Assembly (NCBI GenBank): GCA_017451975.1
Contig: JAFTNI010000004.1
Coordinates: 1-10,303 of the forward strand
Direction: 5' to 3'
Source: Clostridia bacterium
GTDB lineage: Bacteria; Bacillota; Clostridia; Oscillospirales; CAG-272
DNA: 10,303 bases
Positions 1-4,990 of this stretch are shown here, piece after piece. The notes below the pieces were generated by a model that saw only the letters and a program-made list of their open reading frames with translations, did not search any database and was not told the origin of the DNA. Numbering within the stretch: position 1 is the stretch's first letter; every line of letters begins with the position of its first letter. The translations under genes and the position numbers were made by a program.

Positions 1-663
1 AAGGGTTATGGTTATCATTGCGGGAATAAGAAAATTTTCGCTGCCGAAAATGAAAAGGCAGGCGGCTGTGGAAAGCGCACCGATGAGCGCGGGCACGTGG
101 TCTTTTGTAGAAAGCCACTGGTCTGTGAAAATAGCGACGAAAAGCGCCGTAAGCACAAACTCCACCCCTTTGAATTCAAACGGCACGACCGTGCCGATTA
201 CTGCGCCGAGCACGCAGCCCGTTATCCAATAGCAGTGGTCGAAAAGCGTTACGAAAAAGCTATAGGTGTGCCTGTCTACATCCTCGGGCACTTTTGCTTC
301 GCAAAGAAGCGAATAGTTTTCGTCGGTCAGGCCGAAAACCATATAAAATTTCTTTTTGCCTGCGCCGCGGTATTTATCTACCATAGAAATGCCGTAGAAA
401 ATATGGCGTGCGTTTACCATAAGCGTCATAATAGCGGTGTTTATGAGGCTTGCTCCGCTTGCCAGCAGGTCAACGCCGACGTACTGCATAGAGCCCGCAT
501 ACATTGTAACGCTCATAAAAAGCGCCCATAGCGGCCCATAGCCTTGCTCGCTTAGCAATATACCGAAGCCCATGCCGAGCATTATGTACCCCGCGAGTAT
601 AGGTATGCTGGAAACGAAAGCCGCGCTTATGGTTTTTTTGTAGTTTATATTGTCTTTTTTCAA
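1..663 (-). CDS. azlC: AzlC family branched-chain amino acid export permease, 3' end cut by window edge
   Basis: Large subunit of the AzlCD-type exporter of branched-chain amino acids and analogues in the cytoplasmic membrane. Reading leftward from a TTG start at 663-661 gives 221 open codons up to base 1, so only the last 10-20 residues of a usual 230-240-residue protein are missing. Visible family features are a hydrophobic multi-segment layout, YAGSMQ (55-60), NARHIFYG (84-91), GLTDE (111-115), the DHCYW stretch (142-146), DQW (181-183) and the late ENFLIPAM helix start (209-216). The TTG start is chosen because a GGTGAT ribosome binding site lies just upstream and the sequence aligns with the family from there; the nearby ATG runs into TGA after three codons. 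The small partner azlD would be expected beyond the left edge. Family assignment is by motif recognition. Confidence 0.88.
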   Translation of the reverse strand, partial: MKKDNINYKKTISAAFVSSIPILAGYIMLGMGFGILLSEQGYGPLWALFMSVTMYAGSMQYVGVDLLASGASLINTAIMTLMVNARHIFYGISMVDKYRGAGKKKFYMVFGLTDENYSLLCEAKVPEDVDRHTYSFFVTLFDHCYWITGCVLGAVIGTVVPFEFKGVEFVLTALFVAIFTDQWLSTKDHVPALIGALSTAACLFIFGSENFLIPAMITITL

Positions 664-695
664 AGTATCATCACCTTTTTTGAATGTTTCTATAT

Positions 696-724
696 ATTGT
701 ATCACCGCGCGAGGAAGTTTGCAA
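696..724 (-). promoter_or_regulatory. Sigma-A type promoter of azlC
   Basis: Read leftward, TTGCAA (724-719) and TACAAT (701-696) are separated by exactly 17 bases, about 33 bases ahead of the TTG start. It faces away from the promoter at 867-895. Confidence 0.65.
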
Positions 725-866
725 GGGGTGGGGGAGATTTTATCGGGGAATTTGGCTCATCCCGAAAAAACGAAGTGAGATATCAGCGAAATGCGGGAGC
801 AGTAAGCCGCGCCCCTACGGTATACGGAATTTTTGAAATATTATTTTGCCTGAATATATTCGTTTA
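725..866. other. Divergent intergenic stretch, no gene seen
   Basis: Between the two divergent promoters. It includes a GC-rich block (about 790-822, GCGGGAGCAG then CCGCGCCCCTACGG) set in AT-rich sequence, which looks like a decayed intergenic repeat, but no second copy is present in the window. No RNA gene or convincing coding frame is visible. Confidence 0.4.
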
Positions 867-895
867 TTGCTTTTGTATTTGGTATATGGTAAAAT
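867..895 (+). promoter_or_regulatory. Sigma-A type promoter of the 920-1408 gene
   Basis: TTGCTT (867-872), 17-base spacer, TAAAAT (890-895). Only about 24 bases separate the -10 box from the ATG, so the leader is short and contains little besides the AAGGAGG ribosome binding site (904-910). Confidence 0.6.
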
Positions 896-919
896 TAATA
901 TAAGAAGGAGGCGAATGCG

Positions 920-1408
920 ATGGACAGGGGATTTAACATTATAAGAGCCGAAGCAAGCAAGCGTGGTGGCGAAAGCAAACGCGTTTTTGATGAGCTCATA
1001 AAATTTATTAAGTATTACACAGGGATAGAAGAAAGCTTTTATTTTTATCCTTTGGCGCCGCTTAAAAAGGGAATACCCGTGCGTGTATACGATCTTGATA
1101 AAATCTATAAGGAAAAAGAGAGCATAGCTGCCTTGGAAAATGTGCTTAATGTTTGCGGTATAGAAAAAGCGATGCTTTTTCAAATGCAAGCACACGCGCT
1201 TGAGCTGAATGAAGTGGACTTGAAAAAGCTTATTTATGAAAAAGACGGCGAAGCATATAATTTCCCGTGGATGGAGGAAGCGTTTTATTTTGACAATATA
1301 AAAAATTGGCTTATGTATGTTTCTCACGAGGGCACAATTACGTTCGCAGGAGAAAAGCTTGCAAAAACGGCAGAAGAATTTATTGACGAAAAATATAAGG
1401 CAATGTAA
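920..1408 (+). CDS. Protein of unknown function, 162 residues, soluble
   Basis: I do not recognise this protein with confidence. It has no signal peptide or membrane segment, is rich in Lys, Glu and aromatic residues, and looks like a mixed alpha/beta cytoplasmic protein. The C-terminal part has W-L-M-Y-V-S-H-E-G-T-I-T-F-A-G (about 129-143), a Trp...SHE...TF.G pattern that resembles the end of small SMI1/SUFU-like or polymorphic-toxin immunity-type proteins; this is an impression, not an assignment. The start is well supported: AAGGAGG lies 9 bases upstream of ATG 920, with a promoter just before that. It is a single-gene unit, followed by the motif at 1456-1493 and the terminator at 1505-1544. 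Base use is more A/T-rich than prmC or murI. No toxin gene is adjacent. Confidence 0.72.
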   Translation: MDRGFNIIRAEASKRGGESKRVFDELIKFIKYYTGIEESFYFYPLAPLKKGIPVRVYDLDKIYKEKESIAALENVLNVCGIEKAMLFQMQAHALELNEVDLKKLIYEKDGEAYNFPWMEEAFYFDNIKNWLMYVSHEGTITFAGEKLAKTAEEFIDEKYKAM

Positions 1409-1455
1409 TAAATGGGTAGATGAGGTCTTGCTCCTCCCGTGAAATCCGAAAAAAA

Positions 1456-1493
1456 CTCCGACAGAGAATGCGTGATGTTCTTATCGGAGAAAT
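1456..1493 (+). repeat. 3'-untranslated repeat motif, copy A (CTCCGACAG ... CGGAGAAAT)
   Basis: CTCCGACAG (1456-1464), 11 variable bases, TGTTCTTAT, CGGAGAAAT (1485-1493). CTCCGA can pair with TCGGAG. The same layout occurs leftward at 2714-2678 after another gene. Both copies sit between a stop codon and a rho-independent terminator, in the sense orientation of the gene. An alternative stem, GTGAT with ATCAC (1472-1496), exists only in this copy. Confidence 0.6.
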
Positions 1494-1504
1494 CACCATA
1501 ACGT

Positions 1505-1545
1505 AAAATTCCCACAGACCAACCAAATGGCTTGTGGGAATTTTT
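1505..1545 (+). terminator. Rho-independent terminator after the 920-1408 gene
   Basis: AAAATTCCCACA (1505-1516) pairs with TGTGGGAATTTT (1533-1544), a perfect 12-bp stem with a 16-base loop, followed by T then ATTTT. The stem begins with AAAA, so the other strand also ends in TTTT and the element could act on leftward transcripts from the DUF559 gene. Confidence 0.85.
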
Positions 1546-1578
1546 ATTTTATAAGCAGCAGAAGAAGCGGTTTAACCA

Positions 1579-1624
1579 AGCCTTCTCCAGTGGGAGAAGG
1601 GGGACCACGAAGTGGTGGATGAGG
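1579..1624 (+). repeat. Double-hairpin palindromic repeat, copy A
   Basis: Starts AGCCTTCTCC. First hairpin is CCTTCTCC, loop AGTG, GGAGAAGG (1581-1600). Then GGG and a second hairpin ACCAC, loop GAA, GTGGT (1604-1616), then GGATGAGG (1617-1624). It is an inverted near-copy of 2055-2009. The DUF559 stop codon (TAA, 1629-1627) lies 2 bases inside it. Confidence 0.85.
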
Positions 1625-1626
1625 TG

Positions 1627-2001
1627 TTATCTCACAGGCTTAAGATCACGAGAGTTCAACTCAAGATGCTTCAATATATCCTCTCCAACAGAGTTGAAAT
1701 TATTTCGTATATTATTGTTGGAATATCGTAAAACAGTTATCCCCCAAGAAGATAAGTCTGAATCTCTTTGTTCGTCTGCTTCTTTGTGTTCAGGCAATAG
1801 ATGTTGTCTGCCGTCCACCTCAATTACGATCTTCTTTTCCGCTATGTAAAAATCAACGATATAGTTTTCAATATTATGCTGCCGCCTTACGTTAAATGGG
1901 AGTCTTTTTATAAAATCATACCATAAATGATTTTCTTCGGGTGTCATATTTTTTCGTAGTGTTCGCGCATTTGACACGAGCTTTTTATTGTAAGGTATCA
2001 T
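1627..2001 (-). CDS. DUF559 domain endonuclease (Vsr-like, PD-(D/E)XK fold), 124 residues
   Basis: A stand-alone DUF559 protein, a family related to very-short-patch-repair nicking endonucleases; its substrate is not established. The domain spans nearly the whole protein: an N-terminal basic helix with TPEENHLWYDF (20-30), RLPFNVRRQ (33-41), Y-I-V-D-F (47-51) with the predicted catalytic D50, I-E-V-D-G-R-Q-H (60-67) with E61, D63 and H67, then R79-D80 and the late L-R-Y strand (91-93). All expected catalytic positions are present and the length is normal, so it looks intact. The ATG at 2001-1999 follows AGGAG (2011-2007) at a 5-base spacing. That site partly lies in repeat copy B and overlaps the kinase stop codon TGA (2013-2011), so translation is probably coupled to the kinase. 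No promoter of its own is visible. It lies between inverted repeats. Confidence 0.92.
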   Translation of the reverse strand: MIPYNKKLVSNARTLRKNMTPEENHLWYDFIKRLPFNVRRQHNIENYIVDFYIAEKKIVIEVDGRQHLLPEHKEADEQRDSDLSSWGITVLRYSNNNIRNNFNSVGEDILKHLELNSRDLKPVR

Positions 2002-2008
2002 TTTGACT

Positions 2009-2055
2009 CCTCATCCACCGCTAACGCGGTCCCCCTTCTCCCACAGGAGAAGGCT
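2009..2055 (-). repeat. Double-hairpin palindromic repeat, copy B, encoding the kinase C-terminus
   Basis: Leftward from 2055: AGCCTTCTCC, loop TGTG, GGAGAAGG, GGG, then ACCGC-GTTA-GCGGT, then GGATGAGG ending at 2009. Compared with copy A, the inner stem has changed from ACCAC/GTGGT to ACCGC/GCGGT, a two-sided change that keeps pairing. Its reading frame supplies kinase residues 168-181 and the TGA stop. Confidence 0.85.
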
Positions 2056-2556
2056 TTTTATAAGTTCAACGTTTTCTTGTATAGATTTTGTTCCATCAAG
2101 CCTAATGGATTTGCACGATAATGTTTTAAGCCAATTCTCTATCTTATCTGGAGTTCTTTTTTCTGCAAATGCAAAAAACTTTTCTTCTTGCTCGTACATA
2201 TCTCCGCTCGGAAGAACCCTATCGCCGAAATTATCAATAGCTCTTTGCCGGATCCTTTTCATACGAACGTTAAGGGAAACATCAAGGTATACTACAAGCG
2301 TATAATTGTCATTGATCTCTGGAGTCATATTTCCATTAACAGCAGAAAAAACAAAACAAGGATTTTTCTTTATATCCTCTAATAGCAACCGTTCAACTTC
2401 TTCTCTCGTTCTTGATGAAGCATACGGATTATGTGTGGAAGTAAAATAATATTGCTCTATATCCATATGTATAAAGTTTAATGCTTTTGCAAGCGCATCG
2501 GCGAGTGTTGTTTTACCACTTCCATTCAGTCCACATACACATATTCCACACTTCAT
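2011..2556 (-). CDS. Small P-loop kinase-like ATPase with repeat-derived C-terminus
   Basis: A 181-residue AAA/adenylate-kinase-like P-loop protein; the phosphoryl acceptor is unknown. The Walker A motif GLNGSGKT is at 9-16, an acidic residue after strand 2 is at D32 (HMDIEQYY), a hydrophobic strand LVVYLDVS is at 87-94, and an Arg-rich lid-like segment lies at 98-105 followed by GDRV (111-114). This matches short uncharacterised 'AAA family ATPase' proteins of Firmicutes, similar in plan to shikimate or nucleoside kinases. The start is supported by AAAGGGG 7 bases before ATG 2556. The last 14 residues (168-181, from SLL to VSGG) are encoded by repeat copy B, so the native end has probably been replaced or extended. 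The catalytic core is upstream of that change and seems intact. The DUF559 gene follows after 9 bases. Confidence 0.8.
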   Translation of the reverse strand: MKCGICVCGLNGSGKTTLADALAKALNFIHMDIEQYYFTSTHNPYASSRTREEVERLLLEDIKKNPCFVFSAVNGNMTPEINDNYTLVVYLDVSLNVRMKRIRQRAIDNFGDRVLPSGDMYEQEEKFFAFAEKRTPDKIENWLKTLSCKSIRLDGTKSIQENVELIKSLLLWEKGDRVSGG

Positions 2557-2586
2557 ACTGTACCCCTTTATTTATCGCCAGTTTCG

Positions 2587-2603
2587 CATTTGTATTACAA
2601 ATG
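2587..2603. promoter_or_regulatory. Perfect 17-bp palindrome in the kinase leader, candidate operator
   Basis: CATTTGTA-T-TACAAATG, two 8-bp arms around one base. It lies about 23 bases downstream of the kinase -10 box and 31 bases upstream of the ribosome binding region. This placement suits a repressor site. The regulator is unknown and chance in AT-rich DNA is possible. Confidence 0.4.
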
Positions 2604-2625
2604 TATCGGCTGTGCCCATACCCCT

Positions 2626-2654
2626 ATTATAGCACAAAAACCGCAGAAAATCAA
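2626..2654 (-). promoter_or_regulatory. Sigma-A type promoter of the kinase-DUF559 pair
   Basis: Leftward TTGATT (2654-2649), 17 bases, TATAAT (2631-2626). The -35 box falls in the loop of the terminator for the preceding operon, so the two signals share DNA. This is the only clear promoter that could also serve the DUF559 gene. Confidence 0.72.
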
Positions 2655-2664
2655 TCTGCGGTTT
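2634..2664 (-). terminator. Terminator of the HAD-SDR-HD operon
   Basis: Leftward AAACCGCAGA (2664-2655), loop TTGATTT, TCTGCGGTTT (2647-2638), then TTG; the T run reads TTTTT from within the stem end. It ends the leftward operon 58 bases after the HD gene stop. Confidence 0.8.
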
Positions 2665-2677
2665 CTGTACTTTTGCA

Positions 2678-2714
2678 ATTTCTCCGTTAAGAACAACAGA
2701 GAAACCTGTCGGAG
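2678..2714 (-). repeat. 3'-untranslated repeat motif, copy B (CTCCGACAG ... CGGAGAAAT)
   Basis: Leftward CTCCGACAG (2714-2706), 10 variable bases, TGTTCTTAA, CGGAGAAAT (2686-2678). It matches copy A at 1456-1493 in 26 of the 27 framed positions and has the same outer CTCCG/CGGAG pairing. It starts 8 bases after the HD stop codon and ends 13 bases before the terminator stem. Confidence 0.6.
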
Positions 2715-2722
2715 TTTTATTA

Positions 2723-3316
2723 TCAATCACTTACATATCCGTTTTCCACGTTTTCTTCTATCAAATCGAGAATCGTGGGCCATAGCGCGGGAATGCCTTT
2801 TTCTATGGGCGCCATTCTTTTGAGAATGGCTTCTTTGCCAACACCGCCTGCAAACCACGTATCGCCCTTGTTAAGGCAGTTTGCAAGGAATGGCTCGAGC
2901 CTGTCCAGGCTGATGGCATAGAGCGCATCGGGCGTTTGCATAGCATCAAACTCTTCCCAAAGTGCACGAAGCTCCTGCCCGTTCTCTATCATGGAAAAGA
3001 GCCTTGATGCCGCTTTTTCCTCGCGCTCCTTTTTTGTAAGGTTCGCTTCTTTATCGTAAGCAAACGTATCGCCTGCGTCAATTTCCACAATGTCGTGAAC
3101 GAGAAGCATTTTCAGCACGCGCAGAAGGTTTACGCCTTCTGGCGCGTATTTTTCGAAAGCGAGCGCCATAACGGCGATGTGAAAGGAATGTTCCGCGTCG
3201 TTTTCGCGCCTTGAACCGTCGAAAATGGAGGAACGGCGAAAAATGCTTTTCATTTTGTCCATTTCCACGGTGAATTCAAGCGCACGGGCGAGGTTTTTAT
3301 CCTCGGGGAAAATCAT
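2723..3316 (-). CDS. HD-domain phosphohydrolase, YfbR/HDDC2-like (probable 5'-deoxynucleotidase)
   Basis: A 197-residue metal-dependent HD-domain hydrolase. The ligand pattern is complete: AEHSFH (41-46) gives H43, VHDIVEIDAGDT (73-84) gives H74-D75 plus E78, and SLDRLEP (136-142) gives D138. This arrangement is that of HD_3-type proteins such as YfbR, which remove phosphate from deoxynucleoside 5'-monophosphates; substrate here is inferred only from family. No membrane segment or signal peptide. The ATG (3316-3314) overlaps the stop of the SDR gene as ATGA, so it is translated by coupling as the last gene of the operon. Its functional link to a sugar-acid dehydrogenase is not obvious; a broader phosphatase role alongside the HAD gene is possible. 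Confidence 0.85.
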   Translation of the reverse strand: MIFPEDKNLARALEFTVEMDKMKSIFRRSSIFDGSRRENDAEHSFHIAVMALAFEKYAPEGVNLLRVLKMLLVHDIVEIDAGDTFAYDKEANLTKKEREEKAASRLFSMIENGQELRALWEEFDAMQTPDALYAISLDRLEPFLANCLNKGDTWFAGGVGKEAILKRMAPIEKGIPALWPTILDLIEENVENGYVSD

Positions 3317-4167
3317 ACGCCGGAGTAAGCTGCAAAGCCGCCGTCTACGGGAACAACAACGCCGTTTACAAAGCCGGAAGCGTTGTTATCGCAGAGCCAG
3401 AGGAGTGTACCCGTGAGGTCCTCGGGTGTGCCGAAGCGGTTCATGGGTGTGTGGGAAAGAATTTTGATGCTTCTTTCCGTGTAAGAGTCGTCGGGGTTCA
3501 TAAGAAGAGCCTGGTTTTGGTTTGTTACGAAGAAGCCGGGAGCGATAGCGTTAACGCGGATGCCAACCTTGGAGAAGTGAACTGCAAGCCACTGTGTGAA
3601 GTTGGAAACAGCCGCTTTTGCGCCGCTGTATGCGGGAATCTTCGTAAGGGGGCGGAAGCTGTTCATGCTGGAGATATTGATGATGATAGAGCCTTCTTTT
3701 TTAGCCATATCGCGCGCGAATACCTGTGTGGGGATAAGCGTGCCCAGGAAGTTGAGGTTGAAAACAAATTCAATGCCCTTGGGGTCGAGGTCGAAGAACG
3801 TTGTAATGCCTTCGATGCCGTCGATATCTTCGGGGAAGAGGTATTCTTTTGTAGTTGTGCCGCGGGGGTTATTGCCGCCTGCGCCGTTTATAAGGATATC
3901 GCAAGTGCCGAAAGCCGCGAGAATTTCTTCTCTTGCAGCTTCAACGCTCGCGCGTTCAAGCACGTTTGTTTTAACGCCGATAGCTTTTCCGCCTTCTGCT
4001 TCGATTTCAGCGGCAACCTTTTTTGCCATTTCTTCGTTGAGGTCGAGGATTGCAACGTTTGCACCGCAAGCGGCAACTGTTTTTGCAAAGCCTGCGCAAA
4101 GCACGCCTGCACCGCCTGTTACAACGCAAACTTTTCCGGAAAGGTCAATATTGAAGGGAAGTTTCAT
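3313..4167 (-). CDS. uxuB: SDR family oxidoreductase, probable D-fructuronate reductase (D-mannonate oxidoreductase)
   Basis: A 284-residue short-chain dehydrogenase. The NAD(P)-binding motif TGGAGVLCAG is at 17-26, NGAGG at 94-98, the catalytic serine in ISSM (165-168), Y180 and K184 in YSGAK, and PG at 210-211. The long insert after NGAGG, the FVTNQNQALL segment (213-222), HTPMNRFGTPEDL (239-251) and the ending DGGFAAYSGV are typical of the YjmF-type enzymes of Firmicutes that interconvert D-fructuronate and D-mannonate in hexuronate breakdown. The symbol is tentative because many SDR enzymes share this body plan and no uxuA, uxaC or transporter is present. AAGGAG lies 9 bases before ATG 4167. 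It is the middle gene of the operon, 58 bases after the HAD gene. Confidence 0.82.
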   Translation of the reverse strand: MKLPFNIDLSGKVCVVTGGAGVLCAGFAKTVAACGANVAILDLNEEMAKKVAAEIEAEGGKAIGVKTNVLERASVEAAREEILAAFGTCDILINGAGGNNPRGTTTKEYLFPEDIDGIEGITTFFDLDPKGIEFVFNLNFLGTLIPTQVFARDMAKKEGSIIINISSMNSFRPLTKIPAYSGAKAAVSNFTQWLAVHFSKVGIRVNAIAPGFFVTNQNQALLMNPDDSYTERSIKILSHTPMNRFGTPEDLTGTLLWLCDNNASGFVNGVVVPVDGGFAAYSGV

Positions 4168-4225
4168 TTTTTTATTCTCCTTGATTTTATTATTTTTATT
4201 TTGTGTATTTTTTTAATGTTTATTC

Positions 4226-4876
4226 TTAAAGGGATGCGAGTATTTCGCCAAGACCCTCTACGGTATCGGCAATTTTATGTGCGCCTGCGGCTACGAGATC
4301 CTCTCTTGCCGTAAAGCCCCAGGAAACGCCGATGGTGTTCATGCCTGCGGCAATGCCTGTTTTCATATCTGTAACAGAGTCGCCAACGTACGCGGTTTCA
4401 GCGGGGGAAACGCCCATTTTCTCTGCGGCGATAAGCGCGCCCATAGGGTCGGGCTTAGGGGTGATGCCGTCGGGGCCCATAAGAACCTCAAACGTTTCTT
4501 CGCCGTAAAGCTTTATACAGATTTTCTTTACGTAATCTGCCATTTTATTGGAGTAAACGGCTATTTTAACGCCTTTTTCGCGAAGGGAAGCGAGAAGCTC
4601 GGGAAGCCCTTCGTAAATGCAGGTTTTTTCGATGTAATGCACGGCGTAAGCATCAACGTAGATCTTCATAGCTTTTTCGATTTCTTCCTCGGTTCTTTCG
4701 CCGCCGAGCCCGCCCTCTGCAAAGCCGCGAAGGGAAGCGTTTATAAACGACGTCATCTGCTCGTAGGAGATGGGGCCGAGGCCGAAAGCAGCGCGCATAT
4801 CGTCTATGGAGGCGCGAAGGTCATCAAAAGTGTTGGCAAGTGTACCGTCGAGGTCAAATACTACAGCTTTTATCAT
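4226..4876 (-). CDS. HAD-superfamily phosphatase, phosphoglycolate phosphatase (Gph)-like
   Basis: A 216-residue HAD subfamily IA phosphatase with all four motifs: DLDGT (8-12) with nucleophile D8 and acid/base D10, S109 in VYSN, K141 in KPDP, and GDSVTD (165-170) with D166 and D170. A helical cap lies between motifs I and II (about 16-85). The overall form is that of Gph/PpaX-type enzymes, which remove phosphate from small metabolites such as 2-phosphoglycolate; the true substrate cannot be read from sequence, and sugar phosphates are equally possible beside a sugar-acid dehydrogenase. It is the first gene of the leftward operon. ATG 4876 has AAGGATG 7 bases upstream. Transcription starts at the promoter 4918-4947, which contains a palindrome. 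Confidence 0.88.
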   Translation of the reverse strand: MIKAVVFDLDGTLANTFDDLRASIDDMRAAFGLGPISYEQMTSFINASLRGFAEGGLGGERTEEEIEKAMKIYVDAYAVHYIEKTCIYEGLPELLASLREKGVKIAVYSNKMADYVKKICIKLYGEETFEVLMGPDGITPKPDPMGALIAAEKMGVSPAETAYVGDSVTDMKTGIAAGMNTIGVSWGFTAREDLVAAGAHKIADTVEGLGEILASL

Positions 4877-4917
4877 AGTAAAACATCCTTTTCTGTAAAA
4901 ATTTCCTAATATATATT

Positions 4918-4947
4918 ATTTTATCATGTTTAACATGAATGTGTCAA
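4918..4947 (-). promoter_or_regulatory. Promoter of the HAD-SDR-HD operon
   Basis: Leftward TTGACA (4947-4942, consensus), 18-base spacer, TAAAAT (4923-4918). The spacer is almost wholly filled by the palindrome at 4924-4938. Confidence 0.72.
4924..4938. promoter_or_regulatory. Perfect 15-bp palindrome between -35 and -10, candidate repressor site
   Basis: TCATGTT-T-AACATGA, 7-bp arms around one base, lying immediately next to the -10 box of the HAD operon promoter. A protein bound here would block RNA polymerase. No regulator gene is in the window. Confidence 0.5.
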
Positions 4948-4990
4948 TAGTGTGCAAGGGAATTTCCGCGTATTTTCTTTTCCTCTGCGG

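Larger units (their letters stand above)
1579..2055 (-). mobile_element. Candidate repeat-bounded element carrying a DUF559 endonuclease gene
   Basis: A 477-bp unit whose two ends are inverted copies of one double-hairpin repeat (1579-1624 and 2055-2009), with a single intact DUF559 endonuclease gene filling the interior almost edge to edge: 2 bases from stop codon to one repeat and 7 bases from start codon to the other. The unit lies at the very end of a kinase gene and supplies that gene's last 14 codons. The bounded layout and the insertion-like fusion are seen directly; mobility is inferred. No transposase is present and no clear target-site duplication abuts the ends. Confidence 0.5.

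Noticed and set aside
1324..1515. Minus-strand 63-residue frame across the end of the 920-1408 gene
   Set aside because: It is the reverse reading of motif copy A and of a coding region, starts in the terminator stem and has no ribosome binding site.
1579..1600. Repeat hairpin as an ordinary rho-independent terminator
   Set aside because: The stem is strong, but no T run follows on either strand at copy A, and copy B is read through as coding sequence.
1532..1849. Plus-strand 105-residue frame
   Set aside because: It runs through repeat copy A and antisense to the DUF559 gene, which has a clear family signature.
1579..2055. CRISPR array or transposon insertion sequence
   Set aside because: Only two inverted repeat copies, no spacers, no cas gene and no transposase; the enclosed gene is a DUF559 nuclease.
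3451..4314. Long open frame of 287 codons on the plus strand
   Set aside because: It is opposite the SDR gene, whose NAD-binding, YxxxK and C-terminal motifs are complete. The antisense translation is Cys/Phe/Ala-rich without motifs and has no ribosome binding site.
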